From Mycobacterium dioxanotrophicus (GTDB lineage Bacteria > Actinomycetota > Actinomycetes > Mycobacteriales > Mycobacteriaceae), in the NCBI RefSeq assembly GCF_002157835.1, contig NZ_CP020810.1:1-64000 (forward strand): a DNA stretch of 64,000 nucleotides, read 5' to 3'. The notes under the pieces were generated by a model. The model ran no database searches, was not told the origin of the DNA, and saw only the letters and a program-made list of their open reading frames with translations. Shown here in pieces: positions 42,994 to 50,143 of the stretch. Position 1 is the first letter of the stretch. Each line of letters begins with the position of its first letter. Made by a program: the position numbers and the translations under genes.

Positions 42994-43350
42994 ATGACCG
43001 ACGACATCGTGGCCCGCGCCAAGGCGGCCCTGCACGCAGTGACCTACGGCCCGTGGGAGATCGACGAACGGTACCCGATCATCTGGCTCGGTGACTTCAC
43101 TCCGGGATTCCGCATCGAGAGCCACGACAAGGCAGAGGAGAACGCGAGGTTCGTCGTTGAGGCACGCACGCTCGTTCCTGAGATGGTCGCCGAGATCGAA
43201 GCATTGAGAGCAGCGGTGGCCAGGTTGACCGTCAACCCCGTTCGCCACGATGAGGCCTCCACGCCCCGCCTGCCGAAGCGTGTCTCAGCGCGAGTCACGC
43301 GCAGTCGCCGCACGCCCCTGTCATTCCGTGGACTGTTCCAAAAAGGTTGA
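42994..43350 (+). CDS. Phage Ead/Ea22-like small protein
   Basis: 118 residues; a strong AGGAGGAG precedes ATG 42994. The block ENARFVVEARTLVPEMVAEI then EALRAAVARL is the pattern often seen in Ead/Ea22-like phage proteins. The C-terminus is very basic (RLPKRVSARVTRSRRTPLSF). Function unknown. Confidence 0.6.
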   Translation: MTDDIVARAKAALHAVTYGPWEIDERYPIIWLGDFTPGFRIESHDKAEENARFVVEARTLVPEMVAEIEALRAAVARLTVNPVRHDEASTPRLPKRVSARVTRSRRTPLSFRGLFQKG

Positions 43351-43384
43351 TACGCAGCGGATTCGCGACGCTAATGGGTGGCGA

Positions 43385-43408
43385 TCCCCTCCCGTAAGTG
43401 GTAGGCTA
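43385..43408 (+). promoter_or_regulatory. Bipartite box / promoter before the 43440 gene
   Basis: TCCCCTCCC at 43385 (degenerate left half) and GGTAGGCTATAG at 43400 with TAGGCT at 43402-43407, offset 17. The start codon follows 32 bases later. Confidence 0.55.
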
Positions 43409-43439
43409 TAGGCATCCACCCCGTCGAGAGGAGCCACCG

Positions 43440-43991
43440 ATGTCGGAGCCGCAGTCGATCACCACCCGCGCTGTGCCCGCCTACCGCTACCGCGAGCGGC
43501 AGCTGTGCCCGCCGTGTACCCAGGCGGCGATCCTGCCGATCACCGAAGGCGCAGAGTACGACGACACCGAACACGTGCTCGACGTCGTTGCTCAGGACCG
43601 CGGCATCGACCGCACCGCAGTGACCAGCGACGCCTTCCCAACACCGATTCCAGCCGTCGAAGCCCTCAGCCAGACCTGCGGTGAGTGCGACTCGACGCTG
43701 CTGGACAGCGACTACTGGACGCTCTACCACGCAGCCCTCGACACCATCGCCGCCGAGGCCGACACCGTCGACACGCTCATCGCAGTGCTCAACCACTTCT
43801 ACCGGCCCCAGGCTGGCGCGGCGTTCCACCCCGGCGGCGCCGACCGCGACCTGTGGAACGTCCTGCGATGGGAGCGCAGCGACTGGACGACAGCCTGGTC
43901 CAAAGCCAACTACTGGTACGCGATGCGCGACAGCCAGGGCAACACCTTCACCTACACCGAAGGCGACATCGACCGGGGCTCCAAACCGTGA
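43440..43991 (+). CDS. Hypothetical protein
   Basis: 183 residues from ATG 43440 with GAGGAG upstream; the frame's earlier GTG at 43398 lies inside the promoter box and is rejected. Four Cys in the first 90 residues (LCPPCTQ; QTCGECDSTL) suggest a zinc site. The rest is helical and Trp-rich (DLWNVLRWERSDWTTAWSKA). No family recognised. Confidence 0.6.
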   Translation: MSEPQSITTRAVPAYRYRERQLCPPCTQAAILPITEGAEYDDTEHVLDVVAQDRGIDRTAVTSDAFPTPIPAVEALSQTCGECDSTLLDSDYWTLYHAALDTIAAEADTVDTLIAVLNHFYRPQAGAAFHPGGADRDLWNVLRWERSDWTTAWSKANYWYAMRDSQGNTFTYTEGDIDRGSKP

Positions 43992-44038
43992 ACGACATCC
44001 ACGCCAGCCACCTCAACAACCAGGACGGAGGAACCGCG

Positions 44039-44296
44039 ATGACCATCACCCTCTACACCAAGCCCGGATGCGTGCAATGCCGCGCCACCGCCCGTCAGTT
44101 CGACAAAGCCGACGTGCGCATCGACACCATCGACGTCTCCGTCGACACCGCAGCCGCACAACTCCTCGAGGACCTCGGCTACCGCAGCGTGCCCGTGGTC
44201 ATCGCAAACGGGCAGTCGTGGGCCGGACACCGGCCCGACCGCATCGACGCGGTGATCCGCCAGACGGCAGAGGCGATGTCATGCCCGCGACTCTGA
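44039..44296 (+). CDS. NrdH/glutaredoxin-like redoxin
   Basis: 85 residues, ATG 44039 with GGAGG upstream. Thioredoxin fold with the redox motif TKPGCVQCRATARQF (CVQC, the NrdH type), a cis-Pro in GYRSVPVVIANGQSWAGHRP and a terminal helix. It would donate electrons, in NrdH's case to ribonucleotide reductase; here the partner is unknown and may be one of the PP-loop or modification enzymes of the operon. It overlaps the next gene by 16 bases. Confidence 0.88.
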   Translation: MTITLYTKPGCVQCRATARQFDKADVRIDTIDVSVDTAAAQLLEDLGYRSVPVVIANGQSWAGHRPDRIDAVIRQTAEAMSCPRL

Positions 44297-44823
44297 GCGA
44301 GGAACAGCGCCACCTGATCGCCTTCGTCGCACGGACCAACGGAACCATGCTGCTGGAGGCCATGATCGACGACCACGCAATGCAAGCTCTGCTCGCCCGG
44401 GCCGGAGGGGCCACGGCCCCAACCGCCCCCGACGGCGCCCCGGACTGGATGACCAGCTACTGGACCGTCGCAGACAAATTCGTCAGCCCCGGCCGCGACA
44501 AGATGCGCGTCAAAGTCACCGCCGCCCAGGTCCGCAAGCTCGGCCGCAGCCTGCCCGCAGGCCTGCACGCCGAGATTCGCCAATGCCTCGACGCCCACGG
44601 TGCCGAGCGCGAGCGCACCCGCGAATGGTGCTACTGCCCCTACGCGCACACCGCCCCCAACGCTCACAGCGGGCCCTGCGCCCGCCACCACCCCAGCGCC
44701 GACGAGGACGCCGAGCACCGCCACCGCGCCGCCGAACTGCGCACCTGGTCGCAAACACTGCTGCGCCAAGCCCTGTACCCCGCCGCCGGCGTCCAGCTCG
44801 ACCTGTTCGCCACCCTGCGCTGA
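44281..44823 (+). CDS. Hypothetical protein
   Basis: 180 residues from ATG 44281, overlapping the redoxin gene. N-terminal helix (LSEEQRHLIAFVARTNGTML), a central VTAAQVRKLGRSLPAGLHAE segment and a His/Cys-rich region (EWCYCPYAHTAPNAHSGPC; ARHHPSADEDAEHRHRAAEL) that could bind metal. No family recognised. Confidence 0.55.
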   Translation: MPATLSEEQRHLIAFVARTNGTMLLEAMIDDHAMQALLARAGGATAPTAPDGAPDWMTSYWTVADKFVSPGRDKMRVKVTAAQVRKLGRSLPAGLHAEIRQCLDAHGAERERTREWCYCPYAHTAPNAHSGPCARHHPSADEDAEHRHRAAELRTWSQTLLRQALYPAAGVQLDLFATLR

Positions 44824-44853
44824 CAACCTTCCTGCCGACCAAAGGACACCGCG

Positions 44854-45144
44854 ATGACACCCACCCCCGCACGCACGCACACCATCGTCGAAATCGACCA
44901 AGGCACCGCCACGCCCATCACCTTCGACCTCGGCACCGCAAACGAGTACGGCGACTTCGACGCCGCCGCATACGCAGGCAACCTCTATCTGAGCATCAAC
45001 GGACGCCTCTACGGGTCGCTCTACATCCGCCACGACGCCGCAGCCGGTCACCCCACCATCACACTCGGCCAGTACGACCCGGCCACACAGCAGTGGGAGC
45101 CACGCAACGAGATCGGGCCCGAGCTGCAAGGCGAGACCTGCTGA
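44854..45144 (+). CDS. Small hypothetical protein
   Basis: 96 residues, acidic and beta-rich (ITFDLGTANEYGDFDAAAYA; YLSINGRLYGSLYIRHDAAA). AAAGGA lies before the ATG. Same operon direction. No family recognised. Confidence 0.5.
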   Translation: MTPTPARTHTIVEIDQGTATPITFDLGTANEYGDFDAAAYAGNLYLSINGRLYGSLYIRHDAAAGHPTITLGQYDPATQQWEPRNEIGPELQGETC

Positions 45145-45223
45145 CCCCCTGAACAACAGCCACCGCGCGGCCACCCCGAAACACACTGCGCCACAGGGTG
45201 ACGCCGCCATATCTGGTTGCCTA

Positions 45224-45247
45224 TAGCCACCCATTCATGGTAGGCTA
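45224..45247 (+). promoter_or_regulatory. Bipartite box / promoter before the 45279 gene
   Basis: TAGCCACCC at 45224 and TGGTAGGCTA with TAGGCT at 45241-45246 (offset 17). TTGCCT at 45217-45222 would be a -35 box with an 18-base spacer. ATG 45279 follows 32 bases after the -10. Confidence 0.65.
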
Positions 45248-45278
45248 TAGGCACCCACTCAGGAAGAAGGGACCGGCG

Positions 45279-45521
45279 ATGAGCACCTGCACCTGCCACT
45301 CGATCCGCGAAGGCCACGGCGGAATCACCTACACCCTGCACATCCTCGGCGTCCTGTGCGACCACTGCGAAGGCGCCATCGCCGACGCCCAAGCCCAGGC
45401 CGACGCCGACGCCATGACCACCGCCGAACAGATCGCCGCCCGCTGGGACTACGCCCGCCGCTACTGCCTTCCCCGCCGACGCCCCGGAGCCCCCATTGCC
45501 TCCGACGCAGCCCCGTTTTGA
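45279..45521 (+). CDS. Small hypothetical protein with Cys pairs
   Basis: 80 residues from ATG 45279 (GAAGAAGGG upstream). The longer frame from 45198 reads through the promoter box and is not used. CTCHSIREGHGG and LGVLCDHCEGAIADA suggest a small zinc-binding fold, followed by a helical tail. It precedes the DNA methyltransferase by 52 bases. Confidence 0.5.
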   Translation: MSTCTCHSIREGHGGITYTLHILGVLCDHCEGAIADAQAQADADAMTTAEQIAARWDYARRYCLPRRRPGAPIASDAAPF

Positions 45522-45573
45522 CCCACCCACCCCGACCCGCTCCAGAAACCCCCCTCGAGAAAGGCCCGTCCAG

Positions 45574-47077
45574 ATGACCCTCACCCTCACCGACCTGTTC
45601 TGCGGAGCCGGTGGAAGCTCCACAGGCGCAATAGCGTTCGGCAACGTCACGGTCAAGACAGCCGCCAATCACTGGGCAAAAGCCATCGAGACCCACAGCC
45701 TCAACCATCCCGACGCAGACCACATCCAGGCCGACCTCTCCCAGATCGACCCCCCGGTACTTCCCCAACACCGACCTGCTGTGGGCCAGCCCGAGCTGCA
45801 CCAAGCACAGCATCGCCCAAGGCAAGAAGCGCCAGGATGCCCAGCCCGACCTGTTCGGCGAGACGCTGCCCGAGGAGGCCGCCGAACGCTCCCGCGCCAC
45901 CATGTGGGATGTCGTCCGCTTCGCCGAGTACCACCAATACATCGCGGTCATCGTCGAGAACGTTGTCGACGTGGTGTTCTGGCCGCCGTTCCAGGCGTGG
46001 CGCATGGCGATGGAATCCATCGGCTACACCGGGCAGCTCGTCTACCTCAACAGCATGCACGCCCAGCTTTTCGGGCCCGGCGCCCCGCAGTCCCGCGACC
46101 GCTTCTACGCGGTATTCACCCGCACCGCAGACCCCCGCCCCGATGTGTCGCGGCTGGTGTCCCCACACGCGGTCTGCCCCGAGTGCGGCCCGATCCGTGC
46201 GATGCAGGTCTTCAAGCGTCAGGACCGCCCCAAGTGGGGCAAGTACCGCTCCCAGTACGTCTACCGGTGCCCTAACACCACCTGCCGCAACCAGATCGTG
46301 GAGCCGCTGTTCCGGCCCGCCGCCGAGATCATCGACTGGTCGCTGACCGGCACCCGCATCGGCGACCGCACGCGCCCGCTGGCCGACAAGACAATGGCCC
46401 GCATCGCCGCCGGAATCGAACGGTTCTGGACCCCGATGCTGGTCCCAGTCGAGGGACGCGACGGCAAGACCGCCGTCCCCGTCGATCAGCCCGCCCGCAC
46501 CATGACGACCCGCAACGAGACCGGCCTGCTGGTCCCGACCGGCGGCACCTGGCGCACCGAGGCCATCCCCACCAGCGAGCCGATCCCGACCCGCACCACC
46601 CGCGAGAACGACGGCATCGCCTTCCCCGCCTTCGTCGCCGAACTGCGCGGCGGATCCAGCGACGCCCGCGCGGTGTCCGAGCCGCTGGCCACCGTCACCG
46701 CCTCCGGCAACCACCACGGCCTGGTCTACGCCGACCGCACCCGCCCCCTCATCACGAGCTTCTACGGATCCGGCGGCAACAGCACCGTCGACCATCCGCT
46801 GCCCACAGTCACCACCCTCGAACGACACGGATTGCTCAACCGCGGCCCGGTCCCCACACCGCCGCCGGTCATCGACATCAACGATGTCTACTTCCGGATG
46901 CTGGAGCCCCGCGAGATCACCGCCGCGATGGACTTCCCCAGCCACTACCGCATGGTCGGCACCAGGCGCGAGCAGGTGCGGCTGGCAGGCAACGCCGTCA
47001 CCCCGCCCGCCGCCCGCGACCTCGTGGGCCTGGTCATCGAAACCGTCACCGGCGAAACGCTGCAACCCGTCGGCTGA
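45574..47077 (+). pseudogene. DNA (cytosine-5) methyltransferase, apparent frameshift at a C6 run
   Basis: The first 60 codons give motif I (TLTDLFCGAGGSSTG) and the acidic motif II region. At six Cs (45750-45755) the frame is lost; dropping one C continues with motif IV (LLWASPSCTKHSIAQG), ENVVDVVFW (motif VI), SRDRFYAVF (VIII) and QVRLAGNAVTPPAARDLVGL (IX-X). Joined, it is a complete enzyme of about 500 residues with an inserted zinc-like Cys set (AVCPECGPI; RCPNTTCRN). As written it is inactive, unless the extra C is a sequencing error. No restriction endonuclease is next to it, so it may be an orphan or protective methylase. Confidence 0.82.
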
Positions 47078-47167
47078 AGCCACCCGGTGGGGGGTGCTCC
47101 CCCCACCCCCACCGGGTCCGCCGCCCCATACCCCCCGACTACCGACAGGACCGAAGGACCACCGCCA

Positions 47168-47953
47168 ATGAAGTACTTCTATCTCGGAACGAGTGAGGTG
47201 CGCTGGCTCGGCCAGGCCAACGTCCCGCTGTTCATCTCCCATCGCCGATTGGCGACCCGCAAGAGCTTCCCGCGTGCGCTCACCGGATGGGCACTCGATT
47301 CCGGTGGCTTCACCGAACTGTCGATGTACGGCCAATGGCGCACCACCGCCCGCGACTACAACACCGCGGTCTGGCGCTACGACCAAGAGATCGGGAACCT
47401 CGAATGGGCCTCGCCCGGCGACTGGATGTGCGAACCCGAACAACTCGCCCGCACCGGGCTCAGCGTGCGCGAGCACCAGCGCCGCACCATCGCCAACTTC
47501 CAACAACTGCAAGACCTCTGGCCCGGCCCCGACTTCGACGTGCCCTACGTGCCGGTCCTACAGGGATGGTCAGCTGACGACTATCGGCGATGCGTCGACA
47601 TGTACTACGCCGCCGGCGTCGATCTGTCGCAGTGCTTCCTCGTCGGCGTCGGCACCATGTGCCGCCGCCAGGCCAGCGCCGAGATCGACGTCATCCTGTC
47701 GACCATCCAGCGCCACGACCCCGAGATCCCACTCCACGCCTACGGGCTGAAGCTTTCCGGTCTCAAGCGCTACGGCCACAGAGTCCTCAGCGCCGATTCC
47801 ATGGCGTGGAGCTGGGCAGCGCGAATGAGCGATCCGCTGCCCGGCCACACCCACGCCTCGTGCAACAACTGCCTGCCTTACGCCCTGGCCTGGCGCCAAC
47901 GCATCCTCACCGTGCGCCCCTCAGGACAGATGAGCTTGTTCGATGCGGCTTGA
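47168..47953 (+). CDS. TGT/DpdA-like deazapurine-modification family protein
   Basis: 261 residues. Blocks include YFYLGTSEVRWLGQANVPLF, LTGWALDSGGFTELSMYGQW, DVPYVPVLQGWSADDYRRCV and GVGTMCRRQASAE, characteristic of the short phage and actinobacterial proteins annotated as queuine tRNA-ribosyltransferase-like or DpdA-like. The pattern DSGGF carries the catalytic Asp expected of a TIM-barrel transglycosylase. Such enzymes exchange guanine for a 7-deazaguanine. Whether DNA or tRNA is the target is not clear, but the DNA methyltransferase next door favours DNA. Confidence 0.75.
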   Translation: MKYFYLGTSEVRWLGQANVPLFISHRRLATRKSFPRALTGWALDSGGFTELSMYGQWRTTARDYNTAVWRYDQEIGNLEWASPGDWMCEPEQLARTGLSVREHQRRTIANFQQLQDLWPGPDFDVPYVPVLQGWSADDYRRCVDMYYAAGVDLSQCFLVGVGTMCRRQASAEIDVILSTIQRHDPEIPLHAYGLKLSGLKRYGHRVLSADSMAWSWAARMSDPLPGHTHASCNNCLPYALAWRQRILTVRPSGQMSLFDAA

Positions 47954-48243
47954 CGCCTACCCCTATTGTGCGGCGCCGTCGCCCTGGCGGGCGCCGGATG
48001 CCCGCCTGACGGCGAGCGCGTCCGTAGCCCCTCACCCTCACCCGTCAGCAGGGGTGCCCAGCCTAATCGGCCGCGGGCCGAGTGACCTTTTCGGCCCAAT
48101 CAAGCTCGCTCCCGCTCGCGGGCCGAAAACCCCGCTGCGCCCGGCGCGGACTCTCCGGGGTTGACCCCCCACCCCTCGACCGATTGGCCGCACCCCAGCG
48201 CTAACCGGCGCACCGCATCACCAACCCGAACGGAGCACACGTC
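47954..48243. other. Intergenic stretch with an inverted repeat
   Basis: 290 bases without a supported gene. TTTTCGGCCC (48088-48097) and GGGCCGAAAA (48120-48129) are perfect 10-base arms around 22 bases. The hairpin could end the 40.5-48 kb operon; no T-run follows on the plus strand. Confidence 0.45.
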
Positions 48244-48564
48244 ATGACCAACATCGCCAGCGCCACCACGGACCCGTCGAACAACACCGCCCACGACCCG
48301 ACCAACCATCCCGGCGCCGCGATCGTGCACCCGGCCGCCCACAGCACCCGCCTGTCACTGGCCCTGGCCCGCGCCGACATCCACACCGCCATCAACGCCG
48401 TCGACGACCACCGCCGCCGCCAATACGCGCTGGCCGCCCGCGACTACGCCGCCGAGGTCCTCTGCGATCCCACCTCAACACCCTCGGAAATGCAGTACGC
48501 CGGCTACTACTTCGCCGACGCCGAAGCGATCATCGCCCCAACCAGCGCAGATCCCGACGCCTAA
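48244..48564 (+). CDS. Hypothetical protein
   Basis: 106 residues. The N-terminal 30 residues are disordered; the rest is helical (LSLALARADIHTAINAVDDH; QYALAARDYAAEVLCDP; MQYAGYYFADAEAIIAP). CGGAG lies nine bases before the ATG. Followed by a strong hairpin terminator. No family recognised. Confidence 0.55.
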   Translation: MTNIASATTDPSNNTAHDPTNHPGAAIVHPAAHSTRLSLALARADIHTAINAVDDHRRRQYALAARDYAAEVLCDPTSTPSEMQYAGYYFADAEAIIAPTSADPDA

Positions 48565-48574
48565 CCCATCCGCC

Positions 48575-48610
48575 GAGCTGGCCCGTCCTCACCCAAGGGC
48601 GGGCCAGCTC
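48575..48610 (+). terminator. Hairpin terminator after the 48244 gene
   Basis: GAGCTGGCCCG and CGGGCCAGCTC form a perfect 11-bp stem around 14 bases, followed by ATTTCTT. It lies ten bases after the stop codon. Confidence 0.8.
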
Positions 48611-48747
48611 ATTTCTTGCCCACCCAACCAAGAGCCCGCCGCGTACGACCACCAGTACCGCTGCACGGCCCGCCATCGCCGATTTCCCTTGGCGGCCGAC
48701 CTACGGCCGAGCCGGCCTCTCCACCATCCAACGACCCACAAAACTGT

Positions 48748-48778
48748 GACGGGCGCGGAGTCGAACTCCGCACCCGTC
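48748..48778 (-). terminator. Hairpin terminator for the minus-strand HNH gene
   Basis: GACGGG and GCGGAG arms pair with CTCCGC and CCCGTC around TCGAA, with one internal mismatch. Read on the minus strand it is followed by ACAGTTTTG. It lies 22 bases after the HNH stop. Confidence 0.7.
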
Positions 48779-48799
48779 ACTCGACAACCGTTTTGCCGA

Positions 48800-49330
48800 T
48801 CACCACAACCGTGGCTGCGCCCCGAGCATCGCCGCCTCCACTGCGGCCGCATCCCAGCCCGACCGCACCGCCTCTCGCAGCGCCAACGCCCGCTCCCGTC
48901 GGGCTCTCACACCCGCGCCCCGCGCGATCACCGCCGGCCGGCCACCGCCGCGGCCCCGCGCCACCATCTGCTCCATGTTCTCCTGCTGGGTGCCCGCGAT
49001 CACGTGTGCGCGCACCCCGGCACCAATCTCCTCCGCGGTCACCACGCGCACGCACAATGTGACATCACATTCGTGCAGCGCACGCACATCCCCCTGTAGC
49101 GGTTCCCCCGCCTGTGCGTGCGCAAGCGCGTAGCGCGGCGGCCGCACCATCACCGCGTGCCGCCAGCCGCCGCGCCGCAATGCGAAGCGCCCGTATCCAT
49201 CTGTCCCGATGGCGCCCGTCCACAGCCAGCAGTCCTGTTGCCCAGGACCGCGCACCACGTGTGAGAAAAACTGAGCGATCTCGCTGGCATGACGCACCGG
49301 GTCGACGACCAACTCGCGGCCCTGTCTCAT
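48800..49330 (-). CDS. HNH-type endonuclease-like protein
   Basis: 176 residues. QQDCWLWTGAIGTDGYGRFA, then RALHECDVTLCVRV and AGTQQENMEQMVARGRG follow the pattern of phage HNH endonucleases (CWxWTG...GYGRF...HxCD...CV...GTxxEN). The second His region reads ALHECD, so the metal site looks present. The C-terminal Arg/Ala-rich helices may bind DNA. It stops before a hairpin terminator and starts 11 bases from the end of the next minus-strand gene. Confidence 0.72.
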   Translation of the reverse strand: MRQGRELVVDPVRHASEIAQFFSHVVRGPGQQDCWLWTGAIGTDGYGRFALRRGGWRHAVMVRPPRYALAHAQAGEPLQGDVRALHECDVTLCVRVVTAEEIGAGVRAHVIAGTQQENMEQMVARGRGGGRPAVIARGAGVRARRERALALREAVRSGWDAAAVEAAMLGAQPRLW

Positions 49331-49341
49331 CCGACTGATCG

Positions 49342-49902
49342 TCAGGCGCTCAGCGCCGTGGTGGCTAGATCCACCACGGCCGCGTCCTCACCCTGCTGCG
49401 CCGTGTCACCACCCGGCGCAGCAGTATCCACGCCGCCGTCTGCGACCGTCACATCCTCATGCTCGGCACGCGGTGCCTGGCCGCCGGCCTCGTGCTGTTC
49501 ACTCTCGGCCAGACGCAACAGTTCTCGCACCCGCGCCTGCGTCTGGCCACTCTGCGCAGCGATACCGGCGATCGTTTCGCCGTTGGCCCGCAATACCTTA
49601 GCCGCCGCCCCGGCCGCCAGCCGAATCGCCGTCGCCTTCTCCTCGGCGCTACGCCGAATCCGCTCCAGCCGTTCGTTCAACTCCCGCTCGATCCGGGCGA
49701 TCCGCTCGGCGGCCCTGGCCAGCGCCGCCTCTTCGTCCCTGGCCGCGGCCTGCTCGGTGTGCTCGAGCTTGTCCAGCTCGTCGAGGAACTCCTTGAGCGA
49801 CTGCACAATCGCACGCTCCCGCGCCTCCCGCTCCGCATTCGCGCGATGCCGCGCCTCCAAAGCCCGTTGCAGATTCCCTGATTTCGTCGTTGCTTTGCCC
49901 AT
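49342..49902 (-). CDS. Coiled-coil mobilisation accessory protein (relaxosome component)
   Basis: 186 residues, almost entirely helical with long coiled-coil (EARHRANAEREARERAIVQS; LARAAERIARIERELNERLE) followed by a helix-turn-helix-like part (ANGETIAGIAAQSGQTQARV) and an acidic, disordered tail. It diverges from the relaxase gene across 241 bases, the usual position of a DNA-binding accessory protein that acts at oriT. Function is inferred from position. Confidence 0.65.
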   Translation of the reverse strand: MGKATTKSGNLQRALEARHRANAEREARERAIVQSLKEFLDELDKLEHTEQAAARDEEAALARAAERIARIERELNERLERIRRSAEEKATAIRLAAGAAAKVLRANGETIAGIAAQSGQTQARVRELLRLAESEQHEAGGQAPRAEHEDVTVADGGVDTAAPGGDTAQQGEDAAVVDLATTALSA

Positions 49903-50143
49903 GTTTGCGGACTTTAACCAGCCCTGCTGACGTAATCACCCTTCCAACCCCCCTGCCCTCATCACGCCCTACCCCACCCCACTTTCACCTCACACCCAGT
50001 CCCACCAGCACCTTCACCTTCCAGCCCCCGTTTTGTCCCACACACCTCTTGCACTCAGGTCACGAAACGGTAACGAGGGCTGTGCGGCAGGGGGTGTCGC
50101 AGGCTTGGGATCGTCATCACCGCTGCCTAGCGTCCGAGCCGTG
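49903..50143. other. Probable oriT-containing intergenic region
   Basis: 241 bases between the divergent accessory gene and relaxase gene. 49937-50030 is extremely C-rich and G-poor on the plus strand (five G in about 92 bases). Then CCGTTT (50028-50033) and AAACGG (50065-50070) form 6-base inverted arms. Gene layout and strand asymmetry suit an origin of transfer; the nick site cannot be located by eye. Confidence 0.5.

Noticed and set aside
43398..43440. Earlier GTG start for the 43440 gene
   Set aside because: The GTG lies inside the promoter box (GTGGTAGGCTATAG); ATG 43440 has its own GAGGAG.
45701..47512. 603-codon minus-strand ORF opposite the DNA methyltransferase
   Set aside because: The opposite strand carries conserved methylase motifs; the minus frame is Gly/Val-rich low-complexity shadow.
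48748..48778. tRNA-like T-arm (GGAGTCGAACTCCG) suggesting a tRNA 3' end or att site
   Set aside because: The arms are part of one longer hairpin with outer GACGGG/CCCGTC pairing, no anticodon arm or CCA end is present, and position fits a terminator of the minus-strand HNH gene.
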